NCBI GenBank assembly: GCA_008692225.1
Contig: VICG01000003.1
Location: forward strand, 3,301,001-3,365,000
Direction: 5' to 3'
From: Monilinia fructicola
Lineage: Eukaryota; Ascomycota; Leotiomycetes; Helotiales; Sclerotiniaceae
Length of the DNA: 64,000 nt
In this document: positions 49,698 to 62,575 of the stretch, piece by piece
Position numbering within the stretch: the stretch's first letter is position 1
Layout of the letters: each line of letters opens with the position of its first letter
Notes under the pieces: generated by a model
The model's input: the letters and a program-made list of their open reading frames with translations, nothing else
Databases searched by the model: none
What the model was told of the DNA's origin: nothing
Translations under genes and position numbers: made by a program

Positions 49698-50968
49698 CGT
49701 GAAAGTTCGCCAGAGATGGCGGCGTCGTTTCTTGGAACGTCAACAATGAATAAGGGTAGAATAGTATCGTAGAACACTTTTGAAGTTTCTTGGGTTTCAA
49801 GGTTCGCGGAAGCTTTGCGCTTGTGTTAATTTGGGGCTGTGTTAAGTAGAGCTGCAGAAGCCCCCTTACACCCAACTTATGTATGAATCTGACTGTTGTT
49901 GGGCTTATCGTTATCGATTCAAGTATTCGTGAGACATAAAGACATGATAAAGAAAAAGATATTCGTAAATGGGGGTTGAGAGGGGGATCTGTCTATTTGA
50001 TCCAGAAAGAGGAATGAAGTCTGGGAAACCCAAATAGTCAAGGCGGCACAGAATGTCCCCGCTAATGATTTAAACTTCAAAGCCGGAATTGTAAGGCATG
50101 AATCAAAAATCTTTTTCTATTTTTATGCTCACGTCCTCACGTCCTCACGTCCGCACGTCATATGGCCCAGAACGTTACAGTAGTAGGTATCTACCTAGGT
50201 ACTTGTCAAGGAAATCTCCTCCAAGGCTATTCACGAACGACTAACTAGATTTCGTATAAACTGGCTGACCTATCCAGCCCAATCAATTTACTTGTATGTA
50301 TAAGTTTCTGTGGGAGATTTACTAATTATTACAAGGCTTAGATTGGGCCAAATGCTTCCAGAATGCGAATACTTTTTCTAGTGAGTCGAACTGCGTACTC
50401 GTATAATTAACTAAAGTAGTTCCCGAAACCTGAGTACGTGCCTAGGTATACCTAGGTAATTGTGGTGCGATGGTTAACGGAAAGAGCCATTTTATATTAA
50501 GGGAAAGCAGAGAACAAGGGTGAGCTATTGTATTATTATATATATGCTAGATCTGGGAGACTCAAATTCATGGCAGTACCCTTTCGGAAGGTCATGGAGT
50601 TACCGGAAAGGATAGTCTCCCATTCTTGACTGGAGAGTAGCACGCGACCATGGTGTCAACACCTATTCACAAACACTAATTAAGCAACCATATTCATAAT
50701 ACGAACTAGAATTCTATTGTTAAGAATTCAGTTGAAAGATCATCATGATGATCCAGGAAAATCCAAATGCAGAATCCAAAGATCAACTGCCTAAGAAAAA
50801 CGCCGTGAAAGTGGTATTCTCATGAATGACTTCCTTCTCGAATGAATCTTTGAAAGTTCAGAAATAAGATCACACTCAATTCACGAACTTCCGATCATCA
50901 ACTTCAGCAATTCTCCCCATCTCATCATATGCTAGAGGAAAGACGATTCGAGTGAAGAGATCCACGGC
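49698..50968. promoter_or_regulatory. Upstream region of RSP5
   Basis: About 1.3 kb separating the RSP5 start from the 3' end of PAB2, both on the minus strand. It contains CACGTCCTCACGTCCTCACGTCCGCACGTC direct repeats of CTCACGTC (50131-50160) and CCTAGGTA palindromes at 50185-50200 and 50440-50460. No gene seen. Confidence 0.55.
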
Positions 50969-51773
<805 letters not shown>

Positions 51774-53085
51774 GATGTTCTTGCTTGTAGCTTTTGTTTT
51801 TGCAATTGTAATTTGTTGTAAAGTATTTAAAGAGATGGATCTTCAACTGAGATCGAAGGTAGCTGGAGTATATTGATTTAAAAGTACCTGGGTAGAAGAA
51901 GGTTGCGATCCTGGAAGAAAACTTATTAGCAAAAATTTGGAAAACTAAAAGCTAGTCATTAAACATTGCGCAATATGATCTATCACAAGGTGAATTTTGA
52001 AGTGAATTGATTGATCTTCTAGCATGGTTTTGTATTCCTACCGATGATAAGTTGAGATGAGGGCAGACGATTCCTGAATGACGCAGATGAACACCATGAA
52101 ATTTTGGGCTGTGCAAGAGATGAAAGGCTATTGGGAAGGATCTCAAACAAACTTACCAGAATATCAAATCAAATGATTCAAAGATATCAAAATGCAAAAG
52201 TTGTGAATGGAAAATAAAGTTAGGGATGTCGAGGTTATTTTCATTTCATCTCAATCATCCCGACTCTGCGACAAGGCTGAACACACATGGCTGGTGGCTC
52301 GGTTGCTGCCGCTTCTCGCGCGGCTAAAGTTGGGCTGTAAATGTGAATTTGGTAGCTCATTGATAAGCAATGCCAAGACTTTACTACACTAATAATAATC
52401 ATAAGACTAGACATCACTGGTCCACGGGTAGATATGGAAGGTATCTAAGGTAACCTTGGAACTAATGGATAATCACTGTATGTCTATGACATCCATGGAT
52501 GCGTTTTAAAAATCATCATACTCGGGTGTTCACAATGAGGCTTACGAGGTATATACAACTGTTGAAGATAACTGTTATTCAAGATAATACTGTACCTAGG
52601 TAATTCCATATGCTTCACCTCCCCAGCTAGGTAGGCACGTGGGAGCAGCTGATTCAATTGTACCCACTGGCAAAACCAACTAAACTACAAGAGGTATAGT
52701 ACAGTCAGTGCCTACTACATACTTTGGCAGCTAAGCCGAAGCTGAGGTTATGGAGCTCTTTTATCACGACAAGGAGAACTGTGCATGCACCACAACCACC
52801 ATATCTGCTCCTCCAACACAACAAAAACCGTCTACCTAGTAGTCTTTCTATGACTTGAAACTGTGGTATCGTCTCGGAAACACTTGCAACTTCTCTGAAA
52901 TCGATCAGGAATCGAATCAATATATCCCTTACGATAAGCGCGATACAAATCTTGTGCATATACTCTTCGAACCCCACGAGTTGACAGCTCTTTACTCTTC
53001 ACAGGAAGCTGAGCGTATACCCCTAAGCTCGAAGGATTGAAAACCAACCAAATCTAGCCACTATATATATATCAGTATCATCAAA
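51774..53085. promoter_or_regulatory. Divergent intergenic region between PAB2 and the proton-channel gene
   Basis: Both promoters should lie here. A TATTTAAAGAG sequence lies at about 51825 upstream of PAB2, and TATATATAT at 53063-53071 just before the channel ATG. CCTAGGTA palindromes occur near 52595 and 52630. Short frames have no family features. Confidence 0.5.
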
Positions 53086-54205
53086 ATGTCTCGACGTAAC
53101 TCCTCTTTCTCAGAATATGCTCCTCTAATTCGCGCATCCTCCCAACCCATTTCCATAGCTTCTGGGCCATCCTATCACCACACTCCTCATCCTTCTTTCT
53201 TTCGGAGGCTCTCAAGTAGTCATCAAAAGTCTCGAAATGCTGTAAAAACCTTTCTATCCTCTCACGCTCAACATTACACCGTTCTTCTCCTCGTCTCATG
53301 CGATTTAATTAGCATCTTCGCAGATATCATTATAAACCTCTATCAATGTGATAATGATAAGGAAGGCAAAACTGATCCAATTTGGAACGAAGTGAGAAAT
53401 GGGTTGGGGATTGCTGGGTTAATATTTAGTTGTTTGTTCTTGGTTGAATTGATTGCTAGTGTCTGGGCATTTGGTTGGAGGTACGTGATCTCAACTGTTT
53501 TATCATTTTGTTTGGATGTTGGGTATATAGGGAGATATTCGAATACACCAAGATGGTGCCTCAATTCTCAAGAACAAACAAGTTGCTTGTTAATGGATTT
53601 GAAAACACACTTGCTTACGAGCCTTGGTTCGCCCGCTCAGCGGACCCAGTCGCCGGATTTTTGACCTCCTATGTTCAACCACTGCTTTCCTTGGCCATTC
53701 TCACTCTTACATATCTCCTCGTGTGCTACAATTGCATGTTTCTCCTTGTGTCTGTTTCTAGAATCTTTACTTGCTGCTTCGCGGTCTCCATCTAAAACTA
53801 ACACAATCCCCTCAGCTATTTCCGCAGTAAGTTTCACTGTTTTGATGCCACTGTGATTCTTGCCGGTTTCGTTGGTATGTACCATCTTTTGCAGTTCTGC
53901 TTGCTTCTCCCTCATTCTCGAAACCCAAATTAACCACCTTGTATCTAGTTGATGTCCTACTCCATGGTATACTCGAAGAAGTCGCTTCTCTTGTAATTGT
54001 TCTCCGTCTCTGGCGTTTCTTCAAAATTATTGAAGAGTTCAGTGTTGGTGCACAAGAACAAATGGATGGACTTGAAGAACGAATTGAACAGCTTGAGATG
54101 GAAAATCGAGAGTTGAAGAAAGAACTCAGGATGAGAAAAGATGGTGACGAGGATTTGGAGAATGATGGTGGTTTAAGAATGGGAGATGACAGAAGGTCTG
54201 AATGA
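53086..54205 (+). CDS. Voltage-gated proton channel, Hv1-type
   Basis: Four-helix voltage-sensor protein that lets protons leave the cell on depolarisation. Exons 53086-53480, 53816-53874 and 53949-54205 (introns GTACGT...CTCAG with CTAAC branch site, and GTATGT...TCTAG) give 711 bases, 236 aa. A Ser-rich cytosolic N-terminus precedes S1 (VLLLVSCDLISIFADIIINL, with the selectivity-type Asp), S2 (GIAGLIFSCLFLVELIASVW), S3 (KFHCFDATVILAGFVVDVLL) and S4 (ASLVIVLRLWRFFKII). S4 has Arg-Leu-Trp-Arg then Lys in place of the third Arg of animal Hv1. A coiled coil follows directly (EQMDGLEERIEQLEMENRELKKEL), the dimerising element of Hv1. The first intron is long (335 bp), so a missed mini-exon is possible, though the S2-S3 join is already natural. 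Confidence 0.88.
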
Positions 54206-55589
54206 TAGAACGATGACTAGTCAAAGATGGAGATAGGTGTAGGTAAGTAAGAGTAAGTGTGAGTATGTTATTGGGCAGTGCACTTTACGGATGATGAAGA
54301 TCCCCTTTTCGCTCCCCTGTTATTTATACATGTTCGGAGCTCAGCTCGCCAATTGATCCCATAGTTGACCTCAAAGTTTGAGTCAATATCAGGCTATCTA
54401 CTGTTCTGTACTACTTTGACTGTAAGAAGGATGTAAAGGTAATTAGGCCCTGTCAGATCATGACATGTCAATTTCCTATTGATTGTCTATAGTCATTTCC
54501 AATGGTTGAGATATTACCTCTCAAAGTCGGATAGTATCATCCGAAGCTGAGAAAACACGAGTTTAAAAGAAGTCAATATTTGGGAAGTATATCCTCAAAC
54601 TTCTCATATCGTTTCCCCATTGGCTCTATCATTCAACTGCTGTCTTATTATTTGTCATCATGTGATATTTAGATCAACTTCGCAGCCCTAGTGGGAACAA
54701 ATGATAAGCCACTGCCAATGTTCCATGACGTCAAAAGGTTCACAATTTTCTGGGGATACGTTCCCCTTGCCTCTGTCATGCAGCGATGGGTACGTAATGT
54801 CAACGCAGAAGTTGGATCTAAGTACGGTTGATTATTGTATAAACCCCAGGGTGTCATACTCAAGCCACAGATTGTTTGAGACTGGAATGCAGGAAAGGTA
54901 CCCATATTCGTGTAAATGATAGAGGCGTCGATTTTCGTACCTTCAAAGGAATATTTACAATGAAAGGGCGGGGAAGGGACCCCTGTTGGAACGTTTTAAG
55001 CTTACCTGTGTTGTGCATACTCCGCATCATCCGCACTTAGTAAGATCTCACCTAAAACTTATTAGTGTATGTCCTTCATGTCCTAAAATGTTCCAACGGG
55101 CCGCTGCGGCTTAGATTGCAGTTGTTATTCCTCAAGTAAGGCCTGAACTTGGATTTCATTGGATCTGCTTTCAGAATATAATGTATCAATGCCAATTCAA
55201 CTATAGGAGTCATTACGTAACAATCCATTCTCATGTTTTCTCATCTCGTAATCCTCTGCCTTTCCATGGGTAGATGACAATACTATGAATAGCGACAGCC
55301 AAGTAAATGTCTAGGAAATTTTGAAATATACATTCTTGAACATGCAAAGATCAGAGACAATGTTGTACGTAGATCGCAAGAGCTGAAAATCCTCCAGGCA
55401 GTGTTTCGCATCGAGAAAGCCGAGTGATGAAGACAGGAAGGAATTTGGGGACGAGAGATAACTATATAAACCCCCAAGAAAGACACTTATCTCTTCTTCC
55501 ATTCTACATCAACAACTCATTCATATATCTACATCTACATCTATTTCAAAACAAAACACAATCAAACCAACCACACAAGAATCCTCAAA
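54206..55589. other. Intergenic region, promoter of the secreted cysteine-rich gene at its end
   Basis: No gene is supported before the TATA element at 55463. The repeated phrase CCTGTTGGAACGTTTTAAG / AAATGTTCCAACGGG (54985-55005 and 55085-55100) is an inverted pair about 90 bp apart. Confidence 0.5.
55463..55470 (+). promoter_or_regulatory. TATA box of the secreted cysteine-rich protein gene
   Basis: TATATAAA about 120 bp upstream of the ATG at 55590, followed by a C-rich and CT/CA-rich leader without ATG, as in many highly expressed fungal genes. Confidence 0.6.
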
Positions 55590-56005
55590 ATGAAGTTCTT
55601 CGCTATCCCAGTCTTCACTCTTCTCGCTACTGGCGTCCTCGCAATGCCCAGCAACCCTGAAGCACCCGAGCTCGTAACACGTGCAGAGCTAGAGGCTCGT
55701 GCTAACTGCAAAAATATCCTCCCGGCTTGCAATGGAGGCAAGGTTACCGGGCAGACCAATTGCCGTTGTAAGGGTCAGAAAGAGACCTGTGATCTTTGGA
55801 CATGCCCTGGTGGAGCTCCCAATGTGGTAAGTATTTTTTATCACCCTTTCTTTTTCTACCACTATTTCACCTATCATCGAAACAACACCAAGTCTCTATT
55901 CCCCCAATCCCTCTTTCTTCTAGGAGACAAACAACAGCTGCTAATAGGACTTCGTCTCTACAGATGGTATGTGGCCAAGCGGGTACTGGATGCGTCTGGA
56001 TTTAA
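55590..56005 (+). CDS. Small secreted cysteine-rich protein, 92 aa
   Basis: Signal peptide MKFFAIPVFTLLATGVLA, then a short propeptide-like part (MPSNPEAPELVTRAELEAR, possible Kex2-type processing after its Arg) and a mature domain with eight cysteines. These are NCKNILPACNGG, NCRCKGQKETCDLWTCPGG and, after the intron at 55827-55963 (GTAAGT...CTACAG), MVCGQAGTGCVWI. The splice was chosen because it joins in phase, yields 279 bases and completes an even number of Cys. An earlier acceptor would add ETNNSC and stop. The pattern looks like small secreted proteins of leotiomycetes that I have seen annotated only as hypothetical; an effector or surface role is possible but not shown. Confidence 0.78.
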
Positions 56006-57885
56006 AATCCGCGCATACATCCCCTCCTTGTAGTCTAGGGAGATTTCCCAAAATTCTCGAAAACTTGTGGCCACAAGTTTTTCAACGGCTTTTCTATGGG
56101 GCATAACCAGAATTAGAATCCTTGGGAACCTCTCTAGATATTTTTTTCTTTTGCATGGAATGGGGTTCAATATATGATTTTCGGGGTTGAGTATTTGGGG
56201 AAACGGGAGGTATGGGGATATGTGGATGTGGATGTTGATGTGGATGCATTGTATTAGTTTTGTTATTTGTTGGCTGTTTTAAGGATCTTGAGATATGTTT
56301 TTATACATGATTCTATGTATATGCCGCTCATTTATAAAAAATAAGACTTACTGACTGGATCAGATAAGCCTGAAACATCTTTCACTGCTCGTTGTTGAGA
56401 TCTGATATCAAGTAAATAGTACCCGCCAATGTGAGTGTGGGCTAGTTAGGAACAAGCTGACTAGGAAGATAGTTCTTTTCTTCGTTATGCTTTACGTTGC
56501 AATTCTCTTTTCACGTTTTGGCTGCATTCTTCTTATGTCAATTTGGAGACTTTCGGTAGTTATATCCATACAAGTGTGTAGTATTGCTTATGTGTTTAGC
56601 GAGGAGATGTGCAGCTTGGGGCTAGTATCAACTCATGTAGAACAGCCTCCCGTGGATTGATTGTTACTTCTATTTGGAGCTTGCATTTAAGAAATATATG
56701 TTTAGATTGCAGACATTGAAATCATATCATCGAGGTCAGAGTCATTCTTGATTCAGACAGATTGGATTATCCCTCCGTACGTCTAAAGCATAACTTTTTG
56801 TCAATCAAGTCTAGGGTAGCATGAAATTGTGATATTGAAACCTGACATACAGGAAGTATGATTCTCAGTCACGGTTACATTAAGTCAGACCGAGTAGATG
56901 AGAGCTGAAATGGGGATAATGTGACCTGCTCTTGATGGTTTAGGCACACGTAACTTTAGTACGAGTTATCTCCCACTGATTATTCGTTGGAATATATAAA
57001 ATCAACGATGGACGACTCAAATTTGTCAATTGAGAAGCCGAGGCGTATATGGGCTGCTGTTAGGGCTTTAGGGCTGAGGCTACTATTACTGATGTAGATA
57101 TCACTGCAATTGCGTACCAACATATCTGCTGATACCTCGGCAGCCTAATCAAACGTCGTAACTTTATTAAAAGGCTTTTAGTAGAACCGAGGAAAGAATA
57201 GCATGATTTCCAGAAAGTGCAGTCATACAAGAGACAGGTATCCGGCCTAGATAGGTTATATCTCCGGCTTTCTATGTGCTAGCGTATCGGCACAGCATCT
57301 TCAAGTGGTGAGATTACTTGCAGAATATCAAATATTCAGATTTTCAAAAAACAATGTACGGTCTCTGAGCCGCCGGTGTAATATTATTCCAAGTGTGGGT
57401 GTGGCACAGCCCCTTGGTTGCCCCTCTTCTAGCCGAAGGGCCCACATTCCCCTAGGCAGTCTCACCCATTTAATATATCTTCATCGTCAAAAGGTAAGCC
57501 ACCAATCTTAATACCACCCGAGATGAAGGCAAATCAATATTGAATAATAAGGCAATGCATCACTTTGTATCGGCCCTCAGCTTTGATTGTGACAAAGTCG
57601 AGAAACTTCATCACAATATTGGTTCTGCCTGGTCAGTGATGACAAGGAGTCTTCTTTCGTACCAAAACGTCTTCGGTATCCCATTTTGGCAAGAGGAAAT
57701 GCCATGCTCAAGTAGACTACTTGATGTTGTGACTCAACATCAAGTATGGATTGTTCATTATATATAATACCCAGATTCCTGTACAATCGCTTTACATCTT
57801 CAAACTTCAGTTCGTCAAAAATCCTGGAATCAAACCCAGCTTGCTGAAGTGATTCAGCGAATCTACTTTCATCATTTTCCTTAAA
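56006..57885. promoter_or_regulatory. Intergenic region upstream of the GH71 gene
   Basis: No gene is recognised. A TATATATAATA element at about 57757-57767, 120 bp before the GH71 start, may be its TATA box. A Thr/Ser-poor frame at 57540-57767 has no family features. Confidence 0.5.
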
Positions 57886-60423
57886 ATGTTCCTTTCAACA
57901 ATCCTTACAATCTTATTGGCATTGTGTTCAAGTCCATGCAAAGGATGTCTTTGCCCACTTCATGGTTTGTGTGAAGTGTTCTATCAAATCCGACTCAGAG
58001 CTAATGTGTATAATAGGTTGGTAATGTTGCATCATGGAACACAACAAACTGGGTAGCAGATATTCAGCTCGCCCAGGAAGCTCACATCGATGCTTTCGCT
58101 CTTAATATAGCATATGGAGATAGCTCAATTACCAATTCCTTGGCCAATGCTTTCATTGCTGCTCAAAACACGGGATTCAAGCTGTTTATCTCGTTCGATT
58201 ATACAGGTTTGTACATTTCTGCATCTGTAATCTTTGTTCAACATGCATTACTAAAAATTCACTTAGGCGGCACTGCCCCTTGGCCAGAAGGAAATGTAAT
58301 CAGTCTTCTCAACACCTACAAAGCAAGCTCTGCTTATTACAAATACCTTGGAAAACCCTTTGTATCAACTTTCGAAGGAGTCGATAATAGTGCCGATTGG
58401 ACCGCGATAAAAGCACAAACTGGTTGTTTCTTTGTACCGAGTTGGTCTTCATTGGGACCACAAGCAGCAGTTGCTCGCGGAACAGCAGATGGATTGTTCA
58501 GCTGGAATGCGTATGTTCACATCATTGAAACCATAGACTTATTACTAACCTTTACTAGATGGCCCTGGGGTGACCAGGATATGAATACATATACTGATGC
58601 TTCCTACTTACATTTCTTGAATCAAACTGGCGTTCCTATGCCATATATGATGCCTGTTTCACCAGTCAGTATATCACTCCTAATCACATTCTGAACTTGA
58701 TATTAGATGGCATTGTTCACTAATGTCTATTTTTCTCTAGTGGTTTTATACGAATCTACCAGCTTATGACAAGAATTGGTTATGGCGTGGAGATAATTTG
58801 TGGTTCGAGTAAGATACCCACTCTAATTTGCGGGGTTCTCAGCAGTCAATATTAACTCTCAATAGTCGTTGGCAAGAAATCTTGTCCATAGATCCTCAAC
58901 CCGAGTGGGTAGAAATCATCACATGGAACGATTATGGAGAATCGCATTACATAGGTATATCCCATCCCTTGTCCCCACAACTTCTCAACCCCAAACTCAT
59001 AATCTCAGGACCTCTACACGAAGAAGAATATCCTTCCGTCTTCGATTCGATTCACGGCAATGCTTCTTATATTTTCGCTAATAATATGGCACATGATGCA
59101 TGGAGAAAAACTCTACCGTTTGTAATCGATACTTATAAGAATGGCGTTGCAACGGTCAAGCAAGAAGTCGTCACAGCTTGGTATAGGCTTACTTCTAAAG
59201 ACAACAGTGCATGTAATGATGGTTACACAACTGGAAATACTGCCAGTCAGCTTCAAATAGAGTTCTACCCAACAGATGTTGTTCAGGATAAGATATTCTA
59301 TTCAGCGCTACTTGCTGAAGCTGGGACGGTTACTGTTACAGTTGGTGGTGTTGATTTAGGTGAGTGTGTATTTCACTGGGAGTCGTAGCAATGTCTCGGT
59401 CGAAAACTAACTCAAAATTCTCTCTGGGATAGGTGCTTCCTGGACACACACACCATCTGACCCCGTCGGGATATACCACGGTAGCGTGGCCTACGGTTCC
59501 AACATCGGAAAAGTCATCGTCACAGTCCGTACACCCCTCCAGCGGCTCAATTGTCTTTCAAGGAAACCCCATCGTTAGCGATTGTTCCACATGGAGTGGC
59601 TACACAAATTGGAACGCGTATACGGGCTTCCAAGCCGGCAGTATTGTTACTGCTACCCCTGCTTTGAATATCTCGGAGCAAGTCTGCACCGCAGGATTTG
59701 GAGTAAATAATTTTGCCGGCCTGTGTTCATTTGCTTGTGGGCTGGGATATTGTCCTGTACGTATACGCGGAGGTTGTGAGCGTGGCTCCGGATGACATGA
59801 GTACTGATTGATGATGATAGTATACTGCATGTACATGTACGAATTACGGGCCACAACCGACTCTCCCCACTGCGGCCAACACAGCGGGTTTCGGCACGAT
59901 TGGATATCCCGCCAAGGGGTTGACTTCGGAGTATCAGGGCCTTTGCTCCTTCAATTGCTATTTTGGATATTGTCCGTAAGTTCGCCATTATTCTTGTCTC
60001 TTTCACCCCCTATCACATACAATCCTCTCGGTTACCGACTAACAAAACTCACCTAGACCCGGAGCCTGCGGCACCGTAGATTACGGAGTCGTAGCCGAAA
60101 CTACATCGCCATTTCTTCCTCCTGCATGCGTGAGCGGAACAGGTGTTGGCAATATAGGTGGGCTGTGCGGGTATGCTTGTCCGTATGGTTATTGTCCCAT
60201 TCACAGCTGTACTTGCACGCTTCAAGGCGTTCTCAATCCACCCCTTCCCATCACATCAGGGGCTGGTACGGCTGTACCGGGAGAAGATCCGGAGATTTAT
60301 GATGGACTTTGTAATTTTGCTTGTAGTAGGGGTTATTGTCCGTCGGGGGCTTGTGAGTATGTGGATACTAATGGGGTTTTTGAGGGGGTGGTTAGAAATG
60401 GGACTGTTAATGGGTGTGGTTGA
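57886..60423 (+). CDS. Alpha-1,3-glucanase (mutanase), GH71 with C-terminal CBM24-like modules; two frameshifts
   Basis: Secreted hydrolase of alpha-1,3-glucan, a fungal-wall polymer. The start MFLSTILTILLAL is a signal peptide. One extra base near 57925 separates it from the mature start VHAKDVFAHFMVGN. GH71 landmarks: SWNTTNWVADIQLAQEAHIDAFALNI, KLFISFDYTGG, GKPFVSTFEG, GCFFVPSWSSLGP, DGLFSWNAWPWG, MPYMMPVSPWFYTN, EWVEIITWNDYGESHYIG and AWYRL. The C-terminus has four Cys modules of the form GLCxFxCxxGYCP, the CBM24-type glucan-binding pattern, joined by short Pro/Thr-rich links. Introns: 57965-58016, 58207-58266, 58511-58558, 58665-58740, 58809-58865, 58955-59008, 59360-59432, 59757-59820 and 59976-60056. 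A second extra base sits in the C4 run 59534-59537. Corrected length is 656 aa, typical for the family. Confidence 0.9.
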
Positions 60424-61063
60424 GAATGGAAATAGGACGATTGGGAATGGGGGGGTTGGTAATGGGATTAACAGAATGAGATGATTTGGTTGATCAAAGG
60501 GGGACTGAAGAAGAGAAAATAGTTGTGATTTAAGTAGATGAGATGCGGTGCATTTTAAGGGAGGGCATATTTGAGGTTTGAAGATTCATTACTCGAGTAG
60601 AAGAATTTCATATTTTATAAGCGAGTTGAGGATTAAATGCTAGACCTGTCTAAAGATAAATAGAGATAGCTTCCTCGTTCCACCCTTCTACTATTGTACT
60701 AGTTGAGAAAATAGGGGGTGGGCATGTAAGGCCTCGCTTACGAAGTAAGTCAACTTGAGAGATCTTACCTTCCTCTACCCCTTCTACATGATTCAACGAT
60801 AAAACTCCTCCTCTTTCCCCCTTTACTTTCCAAAATTTCAGAATCGAGATCAAAATGCCTGGATTGAATCTATCGCAAGAACAAGCTAAACTACAAGTCG
60901 TTTCATTCATCCAAACATCAACATTATAAAACTATTATGAATCGATCTTCTTCACCATGCTCCTCCCATCCTTTTAAACATCTATCATACAAAAACAAGC
61001 ATAAAGAATAGAAAGAACAGTCATTCAGTTATTCGTTCTTGTCTTCGAAAGATAGTATGATTA
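60424..61063. other. 3' region of the GH71 gene
   Basis: No gene is recognised. A minus-strand frame at 60650-60910 has no family features. The region ends at the TA flanking the large AT-rich repeat. Confidence 0.5.
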
Positions 61064-62059
61064 CTTAGCGTTGTTTTGGGTCAATGCCGGGCTAAAAATC
61101 AACCGAAAACGAAATTTATATTAAATCTTTAAAAATCGATAAAAGATCAACGAATCAATTGAATTTTTTAAGTAAAGCTTTAAGATATTAAGTATTTTAT
61201 TTATTTAAATTTTTCAAAGTTGAATTTTTAAAAGTTAAAGTTTTATAATATATAAGAGAGAAATTAAAAATAAACTATTTTATATTATCTATATTTTAAT
61301 ATTTAATAAATCGTATTTAATTTTGATTATAAGGAAATAAAAAGTTATATGAAAGTGATTATGTAATCCTACTATATTAGTAGTAGGGAATAAACCGAAG
61401 GTCTATTTCGATCCTATAATATTAATCTCGAATATATAAAGCATTTTATACTTTTGTATCGGAGGTTATATATCGCTCTTTTAATTATATATATTATTTT
61501 TATTATTTTATAATGAAAGCAAAGTCTACAGTTTACTTAATTGTCAAGATCGGCACGTGATGCCAAGCATCACGTGCTACGCTAGTCCTATAAAGGAACG
61601 GAATCCTTCGGATCCCATTCCTTTCCCCTTTATAGAATTCTACAATTACGTTATCGTCTCTCTTAGCCCCTAGTTTCCTATCTCACTATATGATATTAAT
61701 ATACCTTATATTATATTTATACTTAATCTTATTAGTGATCCCCGTATACTCTTATATAACTCGATCTTTATAATATATAGTAAAAGCTAATCTTTATTAA
61801 ATTATTTAACGCTATCTACTTATAATTAATACTATTTCGTTTACTTTTGCTAACAATATTTGTAACGCTAATAATATTATTCTTACTAATATATTAAAGG
61901 TATTAGCTCTATCGTAGAGTTCTTCTATATCGGTCGTATTAATCGTTATAAATTTATTTATTTATTTATTATAATTATTTAAAGATTAAATATATAAAAA
62001 TATATATTTCGTTTTTTAATTAATTTTTAGCCCGGCATTAGCCTAAAAATAACACTAAG
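61064..62059. mobile_element. Larger, AT-rich member of MITE family A with an internal insertion
   Basis: Starts CTTAGCGTTGTTTTGGGTCA and ends with the inverted counterpart (AATAACACTAAG), flanked by TA on both sides (61062-61063 and 62060-62061). The first 220 bp or so (to about 61290) align with the reverse complement of the 254-bp element at 17498-17751. The matching right end resumes near 62005. The 700 bp between is extra material containing the CACGTG palindrome at 61553-61577, so a second repeat seems to have inserted into the MITE. The extreme AT content and the C-to-T type differences fit RIP. No open frame. Confidence 0.7.
61553..61577. repeat. CACGTG-centred inverted repeat, LTR-like
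   Basis: GCACGTGATG and CATCACGTGC face each other across 5 bp. They sit in a less AT-rich patch (61541-61640) followed by CCTATAAAGG, a TATA-like sequence. A similar arrangement, ATCACGTG...CACGTGAT at 62367-62389 followed by ACTATATATAAAAG, lies 800 bp away. Both could be remnants of retrotransposon LTR promoters; this is inference. Confidence 0.55.
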
Positions 62060-62526
62060 TATTATTAAGATTTAATATTTATTATATAAGTCGTCTATTC
62101 TTCTTTTTATTATCTCCTTTATTTAATTAGTATTTTTATATTAAAAACAATTATTTTAATATATTAATAACTTTAAAAAAATATATCTCTTTTAAATTTT
62201 AATTAAAGCTTCTTTATATAATTATTAATAAATTCTAAAAGTATTAAATCTTTATAATTTTTTTATATAGAGTAATATAAAATTATAAAAATTTAGAATT
62301 TTTTAATTTTAGATTTATATAGAAATTATATATAAATAATTTATAAGTTTTTTATATATGACGAATATCACGTGACTTAAGCACGTGATATCTCATCACG
62401 CTAAGCGATTACTATATATAAAAGAGATCTTTAAGTTTCTTAAAGATCTCTTTTCTTTTTAGCTTTCTTATTCTAGTTAACTAACCTCTATTAATTCGCT
62501 CTAGTATATAATCGTGATATTATAGA

Positions 62527-62575
62527 GAAATCACGGGAAAGTCACGGGATTATATCGTATCTTACTATATATACT
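62527..62575. repeat. 49-bp direct repeat, left copy
   Basis: Pairs with 63952-64000. The copies differ at five positions, all C/T or G/A, with the left copy carrying the C and G forms (CACGGGAAAGTCACGGG). Confidence 0.9.
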
